Part shown: positions 58,755 to 64,000 of the stretch, one piece after another | Layout: every line of letters begins with the position of its first letter | Position numbering within the stretch: the stretch's first letter is position 1 | From: Methylomonas sp. LL1 | GTDB taxonomy: Bacteria; Pseudomonadota; Gammaproteobacteria; Methylococcales; Methylomonadaceae | DNA length: 64,000 nucleotides | Assembly (NCBI RefSeq): GCF_015711015.1 | Contig: NZ_CP064653.1 | Location: forward strand, 3,906,001 to 3,970,000 | Direction of reading: 5' to 3' | Translations under genes and position numbers: made by a program | The notes under the pieces: model-generated | What the model was told of the DNA's origin: nothing | Databases searched by the model: none | What the model saw: only the letters and a program-made list of their open reading frames with translations

Positions 58755-59723
58755 TTGACCTCAACAGCCGTTACCCCTCAATCCATTCAACACGCCGCCG
58801 AACTGCTTCACCAGGGCAAGCTGGTGGCTATACCTACCGAAACCGTTTACGGACTAGGCGCCGACGCCTCCAATCCGGATGCCGTGGTAAAAATTTTCAA
58901 GGCCAAGGGTCGTCCCTCCGATCACCCCTTGATCGTGCATTTGGCTTATGCTTCGCAAATGAAAGACTGGGCCGAGCCGGTACCGGATGTGGCCCTAAAG
59001 TTGGCTAGAGAATTTTGGCCGGGGCCGTTGACTTTGATTTTGAACAAAAAAGCCTGGGTGCCGATGGCGGTCACCGGCGGGCAAAATACCGTGGCTCTGC
59101 GGGTGCCGGATAATCCCGTGGCATTGTGGTTGCTCCGAGTGTTCGGCGGCGGGATTGCCGCGCCGTCCGCCAATCGTTTCGGCCGCATTAGTCCGACCTT
59201 GGCTGCTCATGTGGCTGAAGAGTTGGGCGATGCGGTGGATTGTATTCTCGACGGCGGACCCTGTACGGTGGGGCTGGAATCGACCATCATCGATCTGACC
59301 GATAGCCAGCCGACCATTCTGCGGCCAGGACGCATTACCCGCAGCCAACTGGAAGAAGTGCTGCAAATGCCGGTCACGCTAAAGTCGCAACATAAAATCC
59401 GCGCGCCCGGTATGTTAGCCTCGCATTACGCACCCAACACGCCGGCTTTTTTGTGCGCGGCGGAAGCTTTGCCGACCCTGTTGGAGCAGCGGCAAAATCA
59501 GGGCCAGCAGGTCGGGGTATTGACATTCAGTACGAAATTATCCGATTTGTCTTGCCGGCATTTGCTGCGTTTGCCCGATCAGGCCGAAGCTTACGAACCT
59601 GCCTTGTACAGCGCTTTGCGCGAGTTGGACCAATTGCAATTGGACAGCATTCTGGTGGAACAGCCGCCCGATAGCGAAGAGTGGATGGCGGTCAACGACA
59701 GACTCGGCAAAGCCACGCTATGA
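58755..59723 (+). CDS. L-threonylcarbamoyladenylate synthase (Sua5 type)
   Basis: 322 residues. Makes threonylcarbamoyl-AMP from threonine, bicarbonate and ATP for tRNA t6A. The YrdC domain (about 10-200) has LLHQGKLVAIPTETVYGLGADA, KAKGRPSDHPLIVHL, SANRFGRISPTLAAHV and TVGLESTIIDLT; the RAPGMLASHYAPNTP linker and a C-terminal Sua5 domain mark it as the long Sua5 form rather than TsaC. The start is a TTG at 58755; no ATG fits before the conserved part. Its stop overlaps tadA. Confidence 0.93.
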   Translation: MTSTAVTPQSIQHAAELLHQGKLVAIPTETVYGLGADASNPDAVVKIFKAKGRPSDHPLIVHLAYASQMKDWAEPVPDVALKLAREFWPGPLTLILNKKAWVPMAVTGGQNTVALRVPDNPVALWLLRVFGGGIAAPSANRFGRISPTLAAHVAEELGDAVDCILDGGPCTVGLESTIIDLTDSQPTILRPGRITRSQLEEVLQMPVTLKSQHKIRAPGMLASHYAPNTPAFLCAAEALPTLLEQRQNQGQQVGVLTFSTKLSDLSCRHLLRLPDQAEAYEPALYSALRELDQLQLDSILVEQPPDSEEWMAVNDRLGKATL

Positions 59724-60229
59724 AGGACGAAGACTGGATGCGGCATGCATTGCGGCTGGCGCAACGTGCCGAACAACAAGGCGAGGTGCCGGTTGGAGCC
59801 TTGTTGGTACAAGGTGATCAATGCATCGCCGAGGGCTGGAATCAACCGATTCAAGCTAACGATCCCACCGCTCATGCCGAGATCGTGGCGTTAAGAAAAG
59901 CAGGGCAGGCCCTGCAAAACTACCGGCTGATCGATACGACTTTATATGTGACGTTGGAACCCTGCGTGATGTGCATGGGCGCGATTGCGCATGCACGGGT
60001 CAAGCGCTTGGTGTTCGGCGCTTACGATCCCAAGCGCGGCGCGGTTTGCCACGCCTTGCAACTGAGCGATGCGCCATTTTTGAATCATAGCGTCGAGTGG
60101 TTGGGCGGTATTTTAGGCCAGGCGTGTGGAGAGTTACTCAGTGATTTTTTTAAAACCAGAAGGCAAGGTCTAAGTCACTATTCAAGGGTAAGCGGAAAAA
60201 CCCCTTTCGCGCGGGAAAGGGGTGGGTGA
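59720..60229 (+). CDS. tadA: tRNA-specific adenosine deaminase
   Basis: 169 residues from the ATG at 59720 (ATGA overlap with the Sua5-type gene). Converts A34 to inosine in tRNA-Arg(ACG). Zinc/proton-shuttle motif THAEIVAL is seen as TAHAEIVALR, with CVMCMGA cysteines (LEPCVMCMGAI). Both genes act on anticodon-loop modification. The last 17 or so residues (SHYSRVSGKTPFARERGG) run through a hairpin that looks like a terminator and are probably unconserved. Confidence 0.95.
   Translation: MKDEDWMRHALRLAQRAEQQGEVPVGALLVQGDQCIAEGWNQPIQANDPTAHAEIVALRKAGQALQNYRLIDTTLYVTLEPCVMCMGAIAHARVKRLVFGAYDPKRGAVCHALQLSDAPFLNHSVEWLGGILGQACGELLSDFFKTRRQGLSHYSRVSGKTPFARERGG
60200..60223 (+). terminator. Hairpin in the last codons of tadA
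   Basis: ACCCCTTTC and GAAAGGGGT form a nine-base stem at the very end of tadA, ending six bases before the end of its stop codon. It resembles a terminator without a T run and may end the Sua5-tadA transcript while still coding. Confidence 0.45.
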
Positions 60230-60405
60230 TTTTGATCTCCTGATCCAAGCTTTCCCCGATGGAAGAAGGAATATCGCTCTTTATATTCCGCTTATCGTCC
60301 TGAGATACTGAATTGGTAGCTTAGGAATGATCATCGAGCGTATGCAAGGTTCGGCGGAGGTGTGGATTTAACCGCGCCTACGCCGACTTGTTTCATGCGC
60401 ATTTC

Positions 60406-60639
60406 TTACTTTTTAATCTCTTCCGCTAAGCGTTGCGCATTCATTTCACGCTGTGCTTTATCATGGACTTCCTGCATTTTTTCCTGTTGCTGATGCATTT
60501 TTTCCAGCTGTTGCTGATGTTGTTGCGGCGTCAAGCCGGCAGGGCCTGGCGCGGGCTGTGACTGCTGTTGGCCGGCCGCGAGGATGCTGCTACTGGTAAA
60601 TGCCAGCAGGAATGGAATTAGTTTGTAAAAAAATGACAT
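60406..60639 (-). CDS. Small Gln-rich exported protein
   Basis: 77 residues. Signal peptide about 1-22 (cut after ILAA), then a mature part of 55 residues very rich in glutamine, with QQHQQQLEKMHQQQEKMQEV and a helical charged end (AQREMNAQRLAEEIKK). Methionine, histidine and glutamine repeats could bind metal, but no known family is recognised. GGAG lies seven bases before the ATG. It follows the large calcium-repeat gene on the same strand, 96 bases later. Confidence 0.7.
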   Translation of the reverse strand: MSFFYKLIPFLLAFTSSSILAAGQQQSQPAPGPAGLTPQQHQQQLEKMHQQQEKMQEVHDKAQREMNAQRLAEEIKK

Positions 60640-60690
60640 GCTTAATCTCCAAGCAAAAAAGAATAGGGGTTGAACTGTGAATCGGCCGTC

Positions 60691-60719
60691 GAAAGGGAGG
60701 CTTAAACTGCCTCCCTTTC
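60691..60719 (-). terminator. Hairpin after the large secreted-protein gene
   Basis: GAAAGGGAGGC and GCCTCCCTTTC form a perfect eleven-base stem with a seven-base loop, 16 bases past the stop of the large gene. No long T run on the minus strand, but the stem is strong enough to end or protect the message. Confidence 0.6.
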
Positions 60720-60735
60720 AAGCCTTACTCAATTA

Positions 60736-63700
60736 TCAATAAGGTAAACCATTGTTGTACTGAGTGTCGAAGTACGGCAGATCGATCCTGATTTCACGAG
60801 CCGAGCCATTGACCGGACGACAGTTATCGATTGAGTAGTTGGTGTACCCAAAATAATAATTGTCATGGGTAAAGTAAAAATATCCCGGTTTTACGTCGGT
60901 AAATACAAATTGGCCATTGGCGTCTGTTACCGCCTGTAAATTGCCATCCCAATTTTGGTTGTAGTAGTAATTACCGTCGGACCAAGCGTTGATGCTAAAC
61001 CCTTCACCCAATGGCTGGCCGTTGCCGCCGTAGGCCACCCCGATGACTTTGCAACTGTCCGGGCTGTTGATATCAAGGTTTACCGGTTGGTCCTTAGTGG
61101 TGACATAGCCATAGTTGTAGCGGGTGCCAACGTTTGGATAAACCGCACTGCCGTAGAACTGGCTCAGTGGCAATGGTGAGGTCAACTGACCTTGGTTATC
61201 GGTAACGCCGGTGAAACTGGTATTGCAGTTATTGTTGCTTGTGCAGCCATAACTGGTTCCAGTGACTGAAATGCCTGGCAAAACGCCGCCTTGACCATCG
61301 AATGCCGTGAGGGTTACCGGAGCCGTGGCGTCACCAAAATCCTGATGCTGACCTTGTGTGCTTGGCATCATGAAATTCTGGCTATTATCGTAAGAACCGG
61401 TATTGGTGTAGCCATACATGTAGCCTTGACCAACAGGCACGGAAATCGGGCCGTAACTGCTTTGAGCTTGATCGAAGTATATCCATGTGTAGTCTGAGCC
61501 GTTGTAGCCGTAACTGTATTGGTATGAATTGATATTCAACCATTGAAACGCTTCGCCTTGAGGCGGATACAGATTACCGCTCAATGAGCCCCATACGGTA
61601 GGCAACCGGATGTCGTGATGGCATTGGGTGGCCGCGTTTGCTTGTACCGAACAACTATTGATTTCGGAGTAATAATAGTTGTTTAGATACTCGGAACGGG
61701 TTCTTTGGGTGTTGTCATGGCTATAGTTGATAGTCATATAGCCAAGGTCGTAATAACCTTCGCCACCGCTGCAATTTTGAGTATTGAATTGCACGCTATA
61801 GTGGCCGTTGCCATCGGTCGTTACCTCCTGAGACCCATTATTGTTGCAATTGTTGTTGGAGTACTGCATCAAGGTATTCGGCAACGGCTGGCCATCGGTA
61901 CCATACAGGATGCCCTCCACCTCGTACTGATAGCTGCCTGTCACGTATACCCATTGTTCCGCGCTGGAACTCATGCCGTCGCTATCCGTCGCAGTGGCAG
62001 TGATGCGACACCACTCAACCGGATAGCTCAGCGTGCCAGGCGCGGTATAGGTGGCATTGAACAAGGCCGGTGATGCGGTAAAGTCTTGGCTGGCCGGGGA
62101 TATTGTTCCTGGATTGCCTTGCTCATACCAACTACATTCGGTGCTCCAATTCACTTTGACATTAGTACCTTCCGGATCAGTGACTGTTGCATTGACATTA
62201 GCCGATGCGCCGACCAATAGATTGCTGGTCGCGGCCCCATTAGCATCGGTGATGTTAAAGTTGCTGATCACGGGCGGATAATTAATGTTGGCGGACAATG
62301 GCAGAATGCCATCGGCGTTTGCACCATCTAAATAATCCAGGAATGCGCACTGGTCGACATTGGTATTGTTCAAGCAACTTGCGTTGGCATTGGGGTTGTC
62401 GAACACAGTTGCGTCGGCTTGGTTGGTCAGGCTATAAGTGCCGTCGCCGTCGCGTTTCAGGTAGAACTTATTGCCGCCGATGTCGGCAAACACGCGGATT
62501 TTCTCGATTGTCGAACCGTCGGATTTTTTTACAGTCAACGAGTCGATAGTGCTGCCGACATTCGGGTCGTCAGCGTCAACACTACAGGCGCGTTCCGGTG
62601 AAGTGCCGCTGTAGGTCACGCCCTCCGCTTGCCAATCGATGTTGCCGGACAAACGGTTGCCGGTTGTCTCGTCGCGCACATCGAATTTAAAGCAGGAGTG
62701 CGTATTGATCGGCTGGTCGTAGTTCCACCAGGTAAAATGAGTAACATTGCCGCAAATCATCAACTGGCCGTTTTTATCGGCTACCGTGCCTTGGCCCTGC
62801 TCTTTCCATAAACCGGTGGCCTCATCGTAGTACCAAAGCGGAATAGTATCGCCGGCATTTAGGCCGGGCGTGGCTTTCATGCAGACTTCAGCGGTGCCGC
62901 CCAATTCATGAATCGGGTTGCCGTTTTGATCCTTCAAGTCGAATTCCATCATGCCAAAGCTTTCCAGCGGCACCGGCGTGGCTGTATTGGGGTCGACACC
63001 CGCGGGTAAGGCCAGCAAGTCGCCGCCAGGAGCGGATTGGATGTCATCGGTGGTTGGGTCAAGATAAGTTACGGTCCCGGTAACTTCCGTGACGCCATCG
63101 GGAAGTGAGCTATCGGGAATAGTCAATTGACCGACCGCGGCACCTTGTTTGTTGATTTCCACGCCGTTGTTGAGGTTGTCGTCGGTTGTAAAATTATCCG
63201 ACACCGGTTGCAGGTCGATCGCCACGCTGTATTCGGCTTTGCCTTTTTCCAGCACGACTTTGGCATAACCGCTGGAGTAACCCGATGCGCTGACTTCGAC
63301 CGGCAGGAAATCGTTCAGATTGTCGTGCGCCGCTTGCGCAGAGCCTAGGCCGGTAGCACTGAATGTGCCGAGGCTGTCGGTAACCGTTGTTTTATTGTTG
63401 GTATCGGTACCGATTTTGATGTTCACACCGCTCAATACCGCACCGTTGCCTTTTACTCGGCCGTTGACGGTTACGCAGCTATTGCTGGCGTCGGTTGGGC
63501 AAAAATCGACATTGCCGCAAATATTATCGCGATCGACGTCATTTTGAGGATCGAGCGGACAACTATCGACATTGGCGCATTGGCCGTCGCCATCTTCGTC
63601 GTTTTTAGCGTCCAATGGGCAGTTATCTACGTTGCCGCAGGTTCCATCGCCATCCGCATCATTTTGCGCATCCAAGGGGCAGTTGTCGCTGGTGTCGGGA

Positions 63701-64000
63701 ATACCGTCACTGTCGCTATCCACGACTGTTTCGACCCATTTTTGCACTTCCACGCTATAAGCAAAAGTGGCGCGGGACGATTGAAAATTGATGCGGGTCC
63801 CTCCGCCGGTGGCGGCATTGGCGAGCGACGCGCCGCTGGCCAACACATCAAAATAAGGTTTGCCGTTAGCGTCGGTGCCGGTGGCGTTGGCTACCGGAAA
63901 ACTGCTGCTGGTGACCACTAGGCGCACGGGGCCACTGAGTGGCGCGCCTGAATTGTTGGTCATTTTGTTCAGGGTGTAATAAACCCGATTGGCCGTGTCA
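60736..64000 (-). CDS. Large secreted protein with calcium-binding (TSP type 3) repeats, 5' end cut off
   Basis: The frame is open to the window edge, so the N-terminus with any signal peptide is missing; 1087 residues are seen. Order (numbered from the first in-window residue): a domain with VYYTLNKMTNNSGAPLSGPV; thrombospondin type 3-like repeats (about 105-185) of DxDGxxDxxDNCP form, at least four, calcium-binding; carboxypeptidase-regulatory-like beta domain (about 185-290); a domain with IPLWYYDEATGLWKEQG and VTHFTWWNYDQP; Ig-like domain (about 560-680); then repeated Tyr/Asn-rich regulatory-like modules to the end. Probably a cell-surface or biofilm-matrix protein. No sorting tail at the C-terminus. 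Confidence 0.85.
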   Translation of the reverse strand, partial: DTANRVYYTLNKMTNNSGAPLSGPVRLVVTSSSFPVANATGTDANGKPYFDVLASGASLANAATGGGTRINFQSSRATFAYSVEVQKWVETVVDSDSDGIPDTSDNCPLDAQNDADGDGTCGNVDNCPLDAKNDEDGDGQCANVDSCPLDPQNDVDRDNICGNVDFCPTDASNSCVTVNGRVKGNGAVLSGVNIKIGTDTNNKTTVTDSLGTFSATGLGSAQAAHDNLNDFLPVEVSASGYSSGYAKVVLEKGKAEYSVAIDLQPVSDNFTTDDNLNNGVEINKQGAAVGQLTIPDSSLPDGVTEVTGTVTYLDPTTDDIQSAPGGDLLALPAGVDPNTATPVPLESFGMMEFDLKDQNGNPIHELGGTAEVCMKATPGLNAGDTIPLWYYDEATGLWKEQGQGTVADKNGQLMICGNVTHFTWWNYDQPINTHSCFKFDVRDETTGNRLSGNIDWQAEGVTYSGTSPERACSVDADDPNVGSTIDSLTVKKSDGSTIEKIRVFADIGGNKFYLKRDGDGTYSLTNQADATVFDNPNANASCLNNTNVDQCAFLDYLDGANADGILPLSANINYPPVISNFNITDANGAATSNLLVGASANVNATVTDPEGTNVKVNWSTECSWYEQGNPGTISPASQDFTASPALFNATYTAPGTLSYPVEWCRITATATDSDGMSSSAEQWVYVTGSYQYEVEGILYGTDGQPLPNTLMQYSNNNCNNNGSQEVTTDGNGHYSVQFNTQNCSGGEGYYDLGYMTINYSHDNTQRTRSEYLNNYYYSEINSCSVQANAATQCHHDIRLPTVWGSLSGNLYPPQGEAFQWLNINSYQYSYGYNGSDYTWIYFDQAQSSYGPISVPVGQGYMYGYTNTGSYDNSQNFMMPSTQGQHQDFGDATAPVTLTAFDGQGGVLPGISVTGTSYGCTSNNNCNTSFTGVTDNQGQLTSPLPLSQFYGSAVYPNVGTRYNYGYVTTKDQPVNLDINSPDSCKVIGVAYGGNGQPLGEGFSINAWSDGNYYYNQNWDGNLQAVTDANGQFVFTDVKPGYFYFTHDNYYFGYTNYSIDNCRPVNGSAREIRIDLPYFDTQYNNGLPY

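Overview
The window reads as ordinary, gene-dense chromosome of a Gram-negative gammaproteobacterium: about 62 protein genes, short intergenic gaps, many stop/start overlaps, no rRNA, tRNA, CRISPR array, transposase or phage gene seen. Family content (ThiS-ThiG fusion, HemC-D-X-Y row, CyoE, YggX, YcgL, RsmD-CoaD-ferredoxin order, DUF2333, a PEP-CTERM-like sorting tail, many c-di-GMP proteins) would fit a free-living aerobic member such as a Methylococcales methanotroph. That placement is an impression: no methane or methanol oxidation gene lies in the window.

Layout. 1-5.4 kb: tail of a sorted exported protein, an AI-2E-family permease, a small periplasmic helical protein, a DUF155 protein, then DAHP synthase coupled to a ThiS-ThiG fusion. 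5.5-9.5 kb: a PhnD-like periplasmic binding protein coupled to a membrane GGDEF-EAL protein. 9.7-13.7 kb: one 1338-residue membrane protein of unknown function. 13.7-16.4 kb: a CZB chemoreceptor with its PAS sensor on a separate gene, and a glycine-zipper lipoprotein. 16.5-20.3 kb: rpmH-rnpA-yidD-yidC-mnmE behind a clear sigma70 promoter. 20.5-23.1 kb: cysDN sulfate activation. 23.1-25.5 kb (minus): yggX and mutY, an antitoxin with a frameshifted ParE-type toxin, and a small lipoprotein. 25.6-30.3 kb: guaBA, two membrane proteins, ycgL. 30.4-37.4 kb: DUF2333, DUF4389, dinB, NlpC/P60 lipoprotein, FKBP, lytic transglycosylase, PilZ protein, YbiB-like protein, cyoE. 37.5-45 kb: paired M16 proteases, rsmD, coaD, ferredoxin, ubiD, a diguanylate cyclase. 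45-49.3 kb (minus): hemCDXY. 49.6-53.6 kb: a PhoX-like secreted protein, then rlmKL-acyP. 54.1-58.4 kb: a frameshifted HD-GYP gene and a histidine kinase/response regulator cluster. 58.7-64 kb: a Sua5-type gene coupled to tadA, a small Gln-rich secreted protein, and a large secreted protein with calcium-binding repeats that runs off the window.

Two themes stand out. First, cyclic-di-GMP: a dual GGDEF-EAL protein, a stand-alone GGDEF protein, an HD-GYP gene and a two-domain PilZ protein all lie here, some next to periplasmic or redox-type sensor modules. Second, small decay events and repeats: a two-base frameshift in a ParE toxin beside an intact antitoxin, a frameshift in a run of seven G in the HD-GYP gene, a sensor-regulator protein ending on a PAS domain with no output domain, and at least six short inverted-repeat (REP-like) elements between genes. 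I found no convincing wholly new defence or metabolic system. The best candidates for undescribed biology are the 1338-residue membrane protein, the PhnD-like/GGDEF-EAL pair and the G-tract in the HD-GYP gene.
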